Source: Mucilaginibacter mali
GTDB lineage: Bacteria > Bacteroidota > Bacteroidia > Sphingobacteriales > Sphingobacteriaceae
NCBI RefSeq assembly: GCF_013283875.1
Contig: NZ_CP054139.1
Span: 5,704,001-5,768,000, forward strand
Length of the DNA stretch: 64,000 nucleotides
Direction: 5' to 3'
The notes under the pieces were generated by a model that saw nothing but the letters and a program-made list of their open reading frames with translations, had not been told where the DNA came from and ran no database searches. Each line of letters opens with the position of its first letter. Position 1 is the stretch's first letter. Made by a program: the position numbers and the translations under genes. This document shows, in pieces, positions 17,092 to 25,387 of this stretch.

Positions 17092-18420
17092 TTATTTACC
17101 CGATTCGAAAGCACCTAAATCCGGCGCTTTACCTTTAAAGGGGAAGCCAATATCAACACCTTTATCTACAAACTGGCTGCCGGGTTTTAGTTTCATAAAG
17201 CCGTTATCGGGCAGGCTGCCGTCGGCTTTGCGGGGGGCGGTCAATAGTTTTTCGTCCAGGCTTACAAAGTCATCCGCAGTGGCGGTCAGGTTCATATCAA
17301 AGTAATTGTGGCTCAGGTCGCACTTACTGACATCCAGCATATCGGTTTCCTTCCTGCCTGCAAAACCCAGGTTATTGCGCATTTTATGACCATAACCGGG
17401 CACATCGGCGTTCACTTCATCCTTCAGGCGGTTTAGCATGTTGAAGTTAACGGTGTTCTTATAGGCGCTGTTGTTATACCAAAAGCTGCCCACGATGTGG
17501 TGATTTGAATAAAAGCCATTGGCCTTATTGCCAACCGACAAACAAAACTGTATGGTATTTTGCGGAATGGGGTTAGGCAATTCGCTGGCCGGGCGACGGG
17601 CATAACCACCGGCCTTAAAGCCGTTACCGTCACCAGCGCTTTTAAAGTTGCTGTCCATGCCGTTGTACATGGCCCAGCAATGATCAAAAACTGTCGCCTC
17701 GTAAGCGTTGATGCAGTCGTAACCATCGTCGCTGTTAAACCAGGCGCGGCAGCCCCTAAAGATATTACCTTTACTGCCGGGCTGCGGATGGTTACCAAAA
17801 CCATCGGTATTGCCACCGCGGCCGTTCTCCGAAAAATTATCGTAGTTGCGGTAAGCATCGCAGTTCAGAATCAGGTTGTCCGATCCATGCAGCAGGTAAA
17901 AGCCAATGGCCATACCATCGTGCATGCTCAGTTGCTCGTAAATATTGTTGCTGCCGTGGTTCTCAAAGCATTCTGACTGGGTATGCGTTTTAATGGTTAC
18001 CTGTACGCCGGTTACCTCGAAGCCTTTCAGGTGTATCCACGATCCGGTCACATAAAAAGCGGCCACACGGAAATTAGCCGGCTTTACGGCCGAGTATTCA
18101 AACACCGGTTTTTCTTTATCTTTTGTATACGCCCAGTAGTTGATGCGTTTGCCGGGTTCGCCGCTTTTATCAAGAAAGCTAACACAGGCATAACCCCGCA
18201 GTTTCTGGCTGATCTGGTCTTCGGTCATGTGATAAACCCCGCCGCGTATATAAACCGTATCGCCGGGGGCTACCAGCGATTGTGCCTTTTGTATAGTAGC
18301 CAGCGGCTTAGTGATGGTGCCGGGATTATCGTCCTTACCATCGGTGGCCACATAATAAACCTTGGCGAAGGCAAACACGCATTGCGCGCTAAATAAGGCC
18401 AGCAGTATCAGTTTTTTCAT
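17092..18420 (-). CDS. Secreted pectate lyase-like protein, polysaccharide lyase family 9
   Basis: A 442-residue exported protein (ATG at 18420; signal peptide MKKLILLALFSAQCVFAFA). The mature part is a right-handed parallel beta-helix. The opening YYVATDGKDDNPGTITKPLA, the calcium-site-like cluster WFNSDDGYDC and the segment GNGFKAGGYA are typical of PL9 pectate lyases; in that family the Lys of NGFK is the catalytic base, here Lys269. PL9 enzymes cleave polygalacturonate or related uronates by beta-elimination. The gene is far from the carbohydrate cluster at 54-63 kb but would act on the same type of pectin. No transporter or regulator is adjacent. Confidence 0.87.
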   Translation of the reverse strand: MKKLILLALFSAQCVFAFAKVYYVATDGKDDNPGTITKPLATIQKAQSLVAPGDTVYIRGGVYHMTEDQISQKLRGYACVSFLDKSGEPGKRINYWAYTKDKEKPVFEYSAVKPANFRVAAFYVTGSWIHLKGFEVTGVQVTIKTHTQSECFENHGSNNIYEQLSMHDGMAIGFYLLHGSDNLILNCDAYRNYDNFSENGRGGNTDGFGNHPQPGSKGNIFRGCRAWFNSDDGYDCINAYEATVFDHCWAMYNGMDSNFKSAGDGNGFKAGGYARRPASELPNPIPQNTIQFCLSVGNKANGFYSNHHIVGSFWYNNSAYKNTVNFNMLNRLKDEVNADVPGYGHKMRNNLGFAGRKETDMLDVSKCDLSHNYFDMNLTATADDFVSLDEKLLTAPRKADGSLPDNGFMKLKPGSQFVDKGVDIGFPFKGKAPDLGAFESGK

Positions 18421-18518
18421 TTTACAGGATAATTGGTAAAGTAAATTACCGCCTTTCAGGCTGATTGTCCATCCTGTTGCATCCTGATTTTGAGGTAACA
18501 AACGTGATAGGAAAAGCA

Positions 18519-18604
18519 GTAGAGACACGATACTTCGTGTCTTTCATCGATATATAAAAACAGGTGGGATACAAAGTGGGAGGCACGAGGTATCGTGTCT
18601 CTAC
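18519..18604. repeat. Inverted repeat GTAGAGACACGATA
   Basis: The perfect 14-bp arms are 18519-18532 and 18591-18604. A small hairpin GACACGA-TACT-TCGTGTC (18524-18541) is nested in the left arm. The right arm contains the stop codon of the membrane protein gene at 18601, so the element reaches into coding sequence. Confidence 0.85.
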
Positions 18605-19032
18605 AGATCGAACCGGTGGGTAGCGTCTTTAATGGGATGCAATTTAAAAAGAAACACGCATGCCGGGATGGCTACGCTGCCTATCAGTATAAAATCAAAG
18701 CACGATGACCAGGTAGTGGCCCTGTCGCCCAAACCGTGGATAATAACGGCGAACAGCACCAGCATTAAGGTTTGCAGCATCCCCCAGGATATCAACTTTT
18801 TGGTAGACATGGGTAGCTCCGTTTTGCAAAGTTTGTCGAGCATCAGCCAAAACACAAACCAGCCGGGCAGGGTAATCAGCAGGCTCTCCAATATCAGCAC
18901 CAGGTAAGCGCCCATGGGCAGGTAAGCCCCTATACCCCGCGAAGCGAAAAAATACATAATGTATACATGCGGCACTACAATGGCTGTAGTAAACCATATC
19001 CGTAACGAATATTGAAATGAATTGTAATACAT
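18601..19032 (-). CDS. Four-helix membrane protein of unknown function
   Basis: A 143-residue protein with about four hydrophobic segments (near 12-30, 38-65, 80-100 and 112-130) and short hydrophilic ends. No family motif is recognised. The ATG at 19032 is close to the first helix. The stop codon sits in the arm of the GTAGAGACACGATA repeat, so the last codons may have been shaped by that insertion. It is followed by the PL9 gene on the same strand, 181 bp away, with the repeat between them. Confidence 0.65.
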   Translation of the reverse strand: MYYNSFQYSLRIWFTTAIVVPHVYIMYFFASRGIGAYLPMGAYLVLILESLLITLPGWFVFWLMLDKLCKTELPMSTKKLISWGMLQTLMLVLFAVIIHGLGDRATTWSSCFDFILIGSVAIPACVFLFKLHPIKDATHRFDL

Positions 19033-19335
19033 TGGCAGGTTGCGTTATGCAAATATAATAATGATAGTGTTTTAGCGCAAATTATCTCATTCCGTCATCG
19101 TGAGCGATAGCGAACGATCCCAATTAGGCAGAGCAAACCTGCATCCCGGGGATCGTTCGCTATCGCTCACGATGACATGTTTGTTTTTCCGCTGAAGCCT
19201 CACCCTGCCCTTTCCAGAGGAGAGGGTTCCAAAGTCTCCCCCTTTGGGGGAGATTTAGAGGGGGCTTTCATCGGCAAGTCATAAAAACCATTAGAGGCCG
19301 CCGGGATTATATTACTCAGCATGACGTATTTTTTA
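19033..19335. other. Intergenic region made of repeat elements
   Basis: This 303-bp stretch between two minus-strand genes holds no gene. It contains the 28-bp perfect inverted repeat at 19094-19176, then a second element at about 19201-19271 with CCCCCTTTGGGGG and GGGAGATTTAGAGGGGGCT. The reverse complement of the latter word occurs at 59951-59969, so it belongs to a dispersed family. Confidence 0.7.
19094..19176. repeat. 28-bp perfect inverted repeat
   Basis: The arms 19094-19121 and 19149-19176 are exact complements (GTCATCGTGAGCGATAGCGA and on), separated by 27 bases. The outer GTCAT...ATGAC ends recall the GTCATTGCGAG family, but the body differs. Confidence 0.92.
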
Positions 19336-22300
19336 CTACACCGCATTAACCGGGCTACCCGCCCAGCTTGTACCCGGTGCCAGACGTTCGCCCTTCATCA
19401 CCAGCGATAGTGGCTCGATATTGTTATCGTTACCTACCTCGCTATCGTAAAGGATAATGGTACGTGCGCCTACATTTACCCGCTCGCCAATTTTTACATG
19501 GCCTATCTTCATCACCCGGTCTTCAAAAAGGTGCGTTTGCGGGCCGCAATCCTCGTTAAGGGCGGTGTCGTCGCCAATCTCTATCATGTCGTGCTCGGTA
19601 AAATCGGTGGTGTTTAGCCAAACGCGCTTGCCGGTTTTCATGCCCATCAAGCGCAGGGCGATGGGGAGCCATGGAGTGCCTTGCAGGTATTCCAGTAAAA
19701 AGGGAACGGCTAATGCCTCGTATGTGGTGGTAATGGCCTCACTGCGCCAAACCTTCCAGGTCCACATGGGTTTTTGCTCGGCTTTGTATTTGCCAATGAA
19801 GACCCACTTCAAAGCTACGGTGAGCAAAAAGGCAGGGATCCCCATTATCCCCAAATAGTAGATCGGGAACCAAAAAAATCCCTCCCAGAAAGATTTATCA
19901 ACGATAATGTCGTGCCCATAGGCAATGAACAGGATACTAAAGCAGATGATAGCAGTTTCGGGCAGAATGATACGTACCAGCTCCACCGAGCCACGGGCCA
20001 CTTTGCGTTTAAGTGATGGTTTGGACACCAGCGACGCATCGAACGCATTACTCTCCTGCCGGCGCGGGATGGCGATGGCAGGTGAACCAAACCAGTCGCG
20101 GGCATCGTTACCGGCCATTTGTTCGGGCGTTGGCGGGGTGGAAAGTACCCCGATCAGCATATTTGGCGGCAAGGTATATCCTTGTGGGATAAGGGCGCTG
20201 TTGCCTACAAAGCTGTTATTATTGATGGTTGTTTTAGCCAGTATAAGTTGCTGTGCACGTACGTCGGCCTCGCCAAGGGTAACCGCATCGGCCACAAAGG
20301 CGTTATCGCCAATCTCCAACAGGGGGTGGGTAACGCTACTTGCGGTGGATACCTCGGTGTTTTTGCCCACTTTAGCGCCTAATGCCCTGAAGAACGAACC
20401 GATATAAACCGTAGCGTAAATAGGGTGCATCACCACCAAACTTAGCGACATCAGCTGATCGGCAAACCATTTGCGCACATACATCAGGCTGTAAACCGGA
20501 TATTTGCCGGGCTTGATGTTGTGTTGCAGCAGGCGGGTTAGCACAATGGTCTCCAGCGCGAACAAGGCGATATAAATAGCTGCCAGCCCCGGCACGTGGA
20601 TCATATAATTGAAATTATAATCGGGTGCGGCATTATCCAGATTGTTAACGGTAACAATGGTAGGCAGCAACGGCACCAGGATAATGAACGGGAACACAAA
20701 TATGGTAAGTGTATAAAGCAGCTTATATTTAACGCGGGTAGCTTTGCTAACCGGCAAGGGCTGCGGCAGATCGGCAATATTTTTGGTTTCCTTTAAAACC
20801 GCCGGGCTACCCTGCCAAACTTCGCCGGGTTTGATGATTTTACCGGTTTGCAGGTAACTCAAGTCCTGCAATTCCGACCAGTCCTCCATTCGCGCGTCGC
20901 CGGCTATCAGGGCGCTGCTGCCAATGTATGCGTGATCGCCCAGGCTAATACGGCGCAGCTTCAGCCAGCCATCTTCAACAAAGGCATTGTTCAGCACCGC
21001 GCCCGAACTGATACTGACATCGCTGCCGATGCTGATCAGGTCTTCGGCGCCAATGGTCATGGCGCTTAGCTGTGCATCGGGGGCAACTTTGGCGCCCATT
21101 AATCGCAAATAAGTTGGGTAAAGCGGGGTGCCGGTTAAAAACTGCACAGGCAACAGGTTTTGCAGCGTGCGCACAAACCACCACCTAAAGTAATAGCTGC
21201 CCCAAAGCGGATAATCGCCCTCCTTCATGCGGCCTATCAGTATCCATTTTGATATAATAGCGATGAGTGTAAAAAACGGTGGCAACAGGCAGAACAAGCC
21301 CAACGCGGTGGCAATGGCGTATACCTTGCTTTCCAGATCCTGCTCTATATAATAATAACCCAGGTAGGGGATAAACACCTGTATGGCAAACAAACCGTAT
21401 ATGATAGGCAGCGATAGCGTTTGCGCAACCCAGCAGGTGTAATAGCGCCAGGTTTTTACTTTATTATATTCCCTTGGGGCTTTTTCTTCGATAACCTTGC
21501 TCTCCCAACTGGCGGCCAGTGCGCTTAAGGGGCGGTGCATATATACATCCTTTAGTGATGCCTGGGGCATACCGGCGTCCCTGCGCAGGCGCGAAACAAA
21601 GGCGGCGGCAAGCAGCGAGTGGCCGCCCAGGTCGTTAAAGAAATCCTGTTCGGGCGATATGGTTTTGCCGGGAAATATCTTGTTAAGTACCGCATAAAAT
21701 CGGTCGGAAACCGGGGCGTTCATGTCGATGGCATCGGCCAAAGGGTTATCGTAACTAACCAGCAATTGCGGCGGTACGGGCAGGGCCTTGCGGTTGATCT
21801 TGCCGCTGGGCATCCGGGGCATTTCGGGCAGGGTAACAATAACGGCAGGCACCATGTACGATGGCAGCACTTTTCCCAGTTCGGCGCGGAAAAGGCTTTC
21901 TTCGATATTCAGCATATCCTTCAGCACTACATAACCTACCAGATGCTCTTGATCGGCGGCATCCTTTTTAACCGCCACCACGGCTGATGCCACGCCGTCG
22001 AAGGCGTTCAGGCGTACTTCTATCTCACCCAGCTCAATGCGGTAGCCACGCAGTTTTATCTGGTCGTCAAAGCGGCCATGCAGGTCGATGCTGCCATCGG
22101 GTTTAATGCTGGCCGCATCGCCGGTACGATAAATGCGGTCGCCGGGCATATTTGCCAGGCCTGCGGGTTTATCTACAAATTTTTCGGCGGTTAGCAGTGG
22201 CAGGTTCACATAACCAATGGCCAGTCCCGGTCCGCTGATGATGAGTTCGCCCTGCTCGCCTTGTGGTACCAGGTTCAGTTGCTCATCAACCACAGCCAGG

Positions 22301-23349
22301 TTATAATTAGGCAACGGATCGCCGATGGTGATCTCATCACCTGCCTGTAAACGGGCAATGGTGGCCGTTACTGTAGTTTCGGTAGGGCCATAGCTGTTAT
22401 AAAATGCCCGGTTGGGGTTTGCGCCCCAGCGGTTAAGTACCTGTTTGGTGCAGGCTTCGCCACCGGCGTTTATTAATCTTAGGGTCGGTATATCATCATC
22501 CATCACCGCCAGCAGGCTGGGCACGGCGTGTAATATGCTGATGCGCTGCTCTTTTAGCGTAGCGGCCAGTTCGTCGATAGCCTTGGATGTGGTATTGTCG
22601 GCTACCCAAATGGTAGCGCCTGCAAGATAGCTTACCCAGGTTTCCTCGCACCACATATCAAACGAAACCGAGAAACCCTGGTAAACCCGGTCGGAATCTG
22701 TTATATTGAAGACGCTCTGTTCGGCACGTATTAAATGGCAAATATTACGGTGGCTGATGGGGATCCCCTTGGGCTTGCCCGTACTACCAGAGGTATACAG
22801 CACATAAGCCCCGTCATCCGGCTGCGGACCGGTAGTTAATTCGACCTCTTCGTCATCCGCAGGCATAGGCGGCACGGTGAATAGCGGGCAGCTTAAGTTC
22901 AGCAGGTCTTCGGTAAAGCAAGCCGATGCGCCAACCTCGGTCATTACCAGTTCGGCACGCTCGGCCGGTTGTTCACGGTCGATGGGTACGTAGGCAGCTC
23001 CGGCTTTTATGATACCTAAAATAGCCACATGCAACTCGATACCGCGCTTATGCCAAACGCCAACCGTGTTTCCTGGTACTATCCCGATTTGTGCAAGTTG
23101 CAGGGCTACAGCATCGCTCCAGCGATTAAGTTGGGCGTAGGTTATGCTTTGATCGTTAAAAATAAGGGCGGTGTTGCCCGCGTGTTCTGCAGCGCTTTGC
23201 CTGAAAAGAGAGGCCAGCGTTTCTTCGCGCAGCAGATCGGGCCGGTCATCACCACGGATGATGCCGGTATGGGTAGCCAATAGCGTTAAATCAGGGTTCA
23301 CAGCGGGGTATTTAAGGTTTGCCTGGTTATGACACTCAATAGTAAGCAA
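19336..23349 (-). CDS. Pls/PosA-type single-module NRPS with membrane-embedded C-terminal domains
   Basis: A 1337-residue synthetase. Residues about 40-525 form an adenylation domain with core motif YTSGSTGKPKG near 185-195 and YGPTETT near 320. A carrier domain follows with phosphopantetheine Ser578 in DLGGHSLL. The rest has six predicted membrane helices alternating with three left-handed-beta-helix (hexapeptide) segments, each introduced by a related LRLMGAK-type stretch. This is the NRPS terminal-domain family that includes epsilon-poly-lysine synthetase Pls, where the membrane part links free or iterated amino acids; the product here is unknown. Aligned to known A-domains, the pocket starts FDMWCEETW, with an acidic residue where some basic-substrate enzymes have one (weak hint). 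The start is TTG; the promoter at 23360-23389 leaves room for no earlier start. No export or tailoring gene is adjacent. Confidence 0.88.
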   Translation of the reverse strand: MLTIECHNQANLKYPAVNPDLTLLATHTGIIRGDDRPDLLREETLASLFRQSAAEHAGNTALIFNDQSITYAQLNRWSDAVALQLAQIGIVPGNTVGVWHKRGIELHVAILGIIKAGAAYVPIDREQPAERAELVMTEVGASACFTEDLLNLSCPLFTVPPMPADDEEVELTTGPQPDDGAYVLYTSGSTGKPKGIPISHRNICHLIRAEQSVFNITDSDRVYQGFSVSFDMWCEETWVSYLAGATIWVADNTTSKAIDELAATLKEQRISILHAVPSLLAVMDDDIPTLRLINAGGEACTKQVLNRWGANPNRAFYNSYGPTETTVTATIARLQAGDEITIGDPLPNYNLAVVDEQLNLVPQGEQGELIISGPGLAIGYVNLPLLTAEKFVDKPAGLANMPGDRIYRTGDAASIKPDGSIDLHGRFDDQIKLRGYRIELGEIEVRLNAFDGVASAVVAVKKDAADQEHLVGYVVLKDMLNIEESLFRAELGKVLPSYMVPAVIVTLPEMPRMPSGKINRKALPVPPQLLVSYDNPLADAIDMNAPVSDRFYAVLNKIFPGKTISPEQDFFNDLGGHSLLAAAFVSRLRRDAGMPQASLKDVYMHRPLSALAASWESKVIEEKAPREYNKVKTWRYYTCWVAQTLSLPIIYGLFAIQVFIPYLGYYYIEQDLESKVYAIATALGLFCLLPPFFTLIAIISKWILIGRMKEGDYPLWGSYYFRWWFVRTLQNLLPVQFLTGTPLYPTYLRLMGAKVAPDAQLSAMTIGAEDLISIGSDVSISSGAVLNNAFVEDGWLKLRRISLGDHAYIGSSALIAGDARMEDWSELQDLSYLQTGKIIKPGEVWQGSPAVLKETKNIADLPQPLPVSKATRVKYKLLYTLTIFVFPFIILVPLLPTIVTVNNLDNAAPDYNFNYMIHVPGLAAIYIALFALETIVLTRLLQHNIKPGKYPVYSLMYVRKWFADQLMSLSLVVMHPIYATVYIGSFFRALGAKVGKNTEVSTASSVTHPLLEIGDNAFVADAVTLGEADVRAQQLILAKTTINNNSFVGNSALIPQGYTLPPNMLIGVLSTPPTPEQMAGNDARDWFGSPAIAIPRRQESNAFDASLVSKPSLKRKVARGSVELVRIILPETAIICFSILFIAYGHDIIVDKSFWEGFFWFPIYYLGIMGIPAFLLTVALKWVFIGKYKAEQKPMWTWKVWRSEAITTTYEALAVPFLLEYLQGTPWLPIALRLMGMKTGKRVWLNTTDFTEHDMIEIGDDTALNEDCGPQTHLFEDRVMKIGHVKIGERVNVGARTIILYDSEVGNDNNIEPLSLVMKGERLAPGTSWAGSPVNAV

Positions 23350-23359
23350 TGTTTAACGC

Positions 23360-23389
23360 CAAAACTATTTTTAACAAAATTTTAACAAA
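23360..23389 (-). promoter_or_regulatory. Promoter of the Pls-like synthetase
   Basis: On the minus strand: -33 TTTG (23389-23386), an 18-bp spacer and -7 TAGTTTTG (23367-23360), an exact TAnnTTTG match. Transcription should begin near 23353, only a few bases before the TTG start codon. Confidence 0.75.
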
Positions 23390-23445
23390 AAGGCCTTTCC
23401 TTAGCCTCTCTCCGAAGAAGAGGGGGACTTAAAGATAATAGTATC

Positions 23446-23772
23446 TTATTTCTGCTTATTGGCCGCCACGTTGCGGCCCGCGCGCGGGTTTTCGGGCAGG
23501 ATCTCCATTTCGGGATAATCGATATAACTGGCATACCATTGTATGGCGTCAATTACATCAAGGGCGTCGTCGGGGGTAACGTTAATGGTCTCGAAAGCGT
23601 ATAGCTTGCCGTTGGCGTAGGCGTATAGCTGTATCTCGTCGGTATCGGGCGTAAAAGGTTCTTCGTCGATACAGAAGACATTCATTTTCAATCCGGTATC
23701 CCGCGAATGTATCACATCCCGGCAGGGGTTCCGGGGGTCGGTAAGTAACAGGTATACATTGTGGTCCATCAT
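23446..23772 (-). CDS. Conserved-looking small protein of unknown function
   Basis: A 108-residue acidic protein with no signal peptide or membrane segment; it may also start at the second Met. It opens MMDHNVYLLLTDPRNPCRDV and has a mixed alpha/beta look, with a helix in VTPDDALDVIDAIQWYASYI. No family is recognised. Codon usage resembles its neighbours. It lies 97 bp upstream of the Pls-like gene on the same strand, but the synthetase has its own promoter between them, so joint function is not implied. Confidence 0.6.
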   Translation of the reverse strand: MMDHNVYLLLTDPRNPCRDVIHSRDTGLKMNVFCIDEEPFTPDTDEIQLYAYANGKLYAFETINVTPDDALDVIDAIQWYASYIDYPEMEILPENPRAGRNVAANKQK

Positions 23773-23893
23773 ACCAGTTTAACAACATATTTACAGGTTG
23801 GTTTAAAATATCTGCTTAATTTCCCGGGATATTCTTTTAATTAAAAACTCTGCTTTTTAACTAAATTTAATTGTTCTGTTATCAATGTGTTAA

Positions 23894-23919
23894 AACTTCC
23901 ACAGGTTGTGGAAGTTTTT
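23894..23919 (+). terminator. Terminator-like hairpin 1
   Basis: The 10-bp stem AACTTCCACA/TGTGGAAGTT with a three-base loop is followed by five T residues. An A-run in front means it could also work on the minus strand. Confidence 0.7.
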
Positions 23920-24014
23920 CCATTATGGGAATATGGCAGGAAAACATGAAAGCCTGTTTTAATAGCATTCAGGGTTGTTTTTATAATTGGCACTACAATT
24001 GGATATAGCTAAAT

Positions 24015-24037
24015 GCCCTTCCAAAAGGGCTGTTTTT
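24015..24037 (+). terminator. Terminator-like hairpin 2
   Basis: The stem GCCCTT/AAGGGC with a CCAA loop is followed by TGTTTTT. Confidence 0.6.
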
Positions 24038-24054
24038 CATAGGTAGATGTAGGG

Positions 24055-24091
24055 CCGGTAATACTGCGAGAGTGTTTCCGGTCTTTTTTTT
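24055..24091 (+). terminator. Terminator-like hairpin 3
   Basis: The arms CCGGTAATACT and AGTGTTTCCGG pair at 10 of 11 positions around a GCGAG loop, followed by an eight-T tract. It ends 16 bp before the -7 box of the next gene and would insulate it from upstream transcription. Confidence 0.7.
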
Positions 24092-24106
24092 GCCCCGGCA
24101 TCCCTG

Positions 24107-24114
24107 TATATTTG
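24107..24114 (+). promoter_or_regulatory. -7 promoter element TATATTTG
   Basis: An exact TAnnTTTG match ten bases before the ATG at 24124. It contains an in-frame TTG (24112) that would otherwise look like a start codon. No -33 element at proper spacing was found. Confidence 0.6.
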
Positions 24115-24123
24115 AACAAGCTA

Positions 24124-24603
24124 ATGACGTTTATAAAAAGCATATACATTAAAACAAGGCATATCACCTTCTACGCCTTGCTCATGGCCGTTTTAGTGTT
24201 CGCGCTTAAATGGCTGGAATGGAAATTCCTGCTGCTGCAAAATGCTATCGAAATTTATATCGGGTTGATTGCTCTTGCTTTTACCGTGCTGGGCGTATGG
24301 GTAGCCGGTCAACTGGCCAGGCCAAAGGTTGAAACGGTGGTAGTTGAACGTGAGGTATACCTGTCGCGACCTGGCGAAACTGAAATAAACGAAGCCGAAT
24401 TAAAAAAACTAAATCTCAGTAATCGCGAGTATGAAGTGCTGCAACTGCTAAGCAAAGGTTATAGCAATGCCCAAATTGGCGAGCACCTGTTCCTCTCGTT
24501 AAGTACGGTTAAAACCCATGCATCAAACCTGTTTGTTAAGATGGATGTAAAAAGCCGGGCGCAGGCGATCGAGAAGGCCAAAAGATTACGGATCACGGCG
24601 TAA
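24124..24603 (+). CDS. Membrane-tethered LuxR/NarL-type HTH regulator
   Basis: A 159-residue protein with two N-terminal membrane helices (about residues 14-32 and 40-65), a short charged linker, and a LuxR-type helix-turn-helix domain at about 95-155. The HTH shows LSNREYEVLQLLSKGYSNAQIGEHLFLSLSTV in overlapping parts, the standard GerE-like layout (Glu of REYEVL, Gly of SKGYSN, the recognition segment STVKTHASNLF). There is no receiver domain, so it is not a classical response regulator. A DNA-binding domain held at the membrane suggests control by a membrane partner or by release. The DUF4199 membrane protein gene follows 111 bp downstream. The start is ATG 24124 rather than TTG 24112, because the TTG is inside the -7 box. 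Confidence 0.85.
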   Translation: MTFIKSIYIKTRHITFYALLMAVLVFALKWLEWKFLLLQNAIEIYIGLIALAFTVLGVWVAGQLARPKVETVVVEREVYLSRPGETEINEAELKKLNLSNREYEVLQLLSKGYSNAQIGEHLFLSLSTVKTHASNLFVKMDVKSRAQAIEKAKRLRITA

Positions 24604-24683
24604 GGGCATTCGTACTTTGGTACCGAAACACCCCGGAAATGCAAATTGGTACTAAAGTATGAACGGCGTTTGCTGCCCGGTTT

Positions 24684-24691
24684 TAGTTTTG
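24684..24691 (+). promoter_or_regulatory. -7 promoter element TAGTTTTG
   Basis: An exact TAnnTTTG match 23 bp before the ATG of the DUF4199 gene. It indicates that this gene has its own promoter. No clear -33 element. Confidence 0.55.
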
Positions 24692-24714
24692 CAGCATATT
24701 TAAACCATAAAAAA

Positions 24715-25242
24715 ATGAAAAGGAACGTATTGATCTTTGGCCTGGTACTGGGGGCCATACTGTGTGGAAATATGATCTACATGGTTCACTTGTGTTATAC
24801 CAATCCCGATTTTAAAAGTAACGATGTTGTTGGCTACGCGGCCATGATCGTTATTTTTTCGCTGGTGTTTTTCGGGGTGCGGAATTATCGTAATAAGGAG
24901 CTGGGCGGAATGATCTCCTTCGGGCAGGCGTTTAAAACCGGCGCGCTGATTGCCCTGGCCGGCGCTACCATGTATGTGCTGGTTTGGTTGTTTTATTATT
25001 ATTTGTTTGTGCCCGATTACCTGGATAAATACATAACCCATGTACTAAAAGAGGTGGCACAGGAAAAACCTGCCGAACTTGCCGCGAAAACCAAAGAGAT
25101 GGCCGGCTTTAAGGATATGTATAAAAATACCTTTTTTGTAATTATCATCACCTATGCCGAAGTATTGCCCGTGGGATTGGTGGTGGCACTGGTGAGCGCC
25201 CTGGTATTAAAAAGAAAGAACAAAGCTGTGGTAACCGCTTAA
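24715..25242 (+). CDS. DUF4199 family membrane protein
   Basis: A 175-residue protein with four hydrophobic helices: near 5-25, 36-55, 75-97 and 140-165. The pattern (start MKRNVLIFGLVLG, loop FFGVRNYRNKELGGMISFGQAFKTG after helix 2, long charged loop before the last helix, basic end) is the DUF4199 layout that is widespread in Bacteroidota. The function is unknown. The ATG at 24715 is chosen over an upstream TTG at 24646 because the latter precedes the promoter box. A strong terminator follows at 25269-25300. Confidence 0.85.
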   Translation: MKRNVLIFGLVLGAILCGNMIYMVHLCYTNPDFKSNDVVGYAAMIVIFSLVFFGVRNYRNKELGGMISFGQAFKTGALIALAGATMYVLVWLFYYYLFVPDYLDKYITHVLKEVAQEKPAELAAKTKEMAGFKDMYKNTFFVIIITYAEVLPVGLVVALVSALVLKRKNKAVVTA

Positions 25243-25268
25243 GCAGATCATTGCCAACTTTGTAGTAG

Positions 25269-25300
25269 AAAGCGCTGTCAGAAAAACAGCGCTTTTTTTT
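25269..25300 (+). terminator. Terminator of the DUF4199 gene
   Basis: The 10-bp stem AAAGCGCTGT/ACAGCGCTTT is followed by eight T residues. Confidence 0.92.
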
Positions 25301-25338
25301 ATGCCGTAAAATATTTCATCAAAAAAAGTGAAAATAAA

Positions 25339-25387
25339 TTTGTGTAACTCATAAGTTACGCATACATTTGAGTAACTTCAAAGTTAC
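25339..25387 (+). promoter_or_regulatory. Operator-promoter of the ArsR/SRPBCC operon
   Basis: The -33 TTTG (25339-25342), a 20-bp spacer and the -7 TACATTTG (25363-25370) form a full consensus promoter. Two perfect palindromes of the same form, GTAACT-N4-AGTTAC, lie at 25344-25359 (in the spacer) and 25372-25387 (just after the -7 box, over the start site), with centres 28 bp apart. This is what an autoregulated ArsR-type repressor site would look like. Confidence 0.82.

Larger units (their letters stand above)
23773..24123. other. Divergent intergenic region with three terminator-like hairpins
   Basis: No protein gene is seen in these 351 bp. The stretch separates a minus-strand gene from a plus-strand gene, yet carries three successive hairpins followed by T-runs in the plus direction (23894, 24015, 24055). 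Two near-repeats, TATAATTGG and TACAATTGG, occur at about 23981-24002. One or more small untranslated RNAs are possible. Confidence 0.5.
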
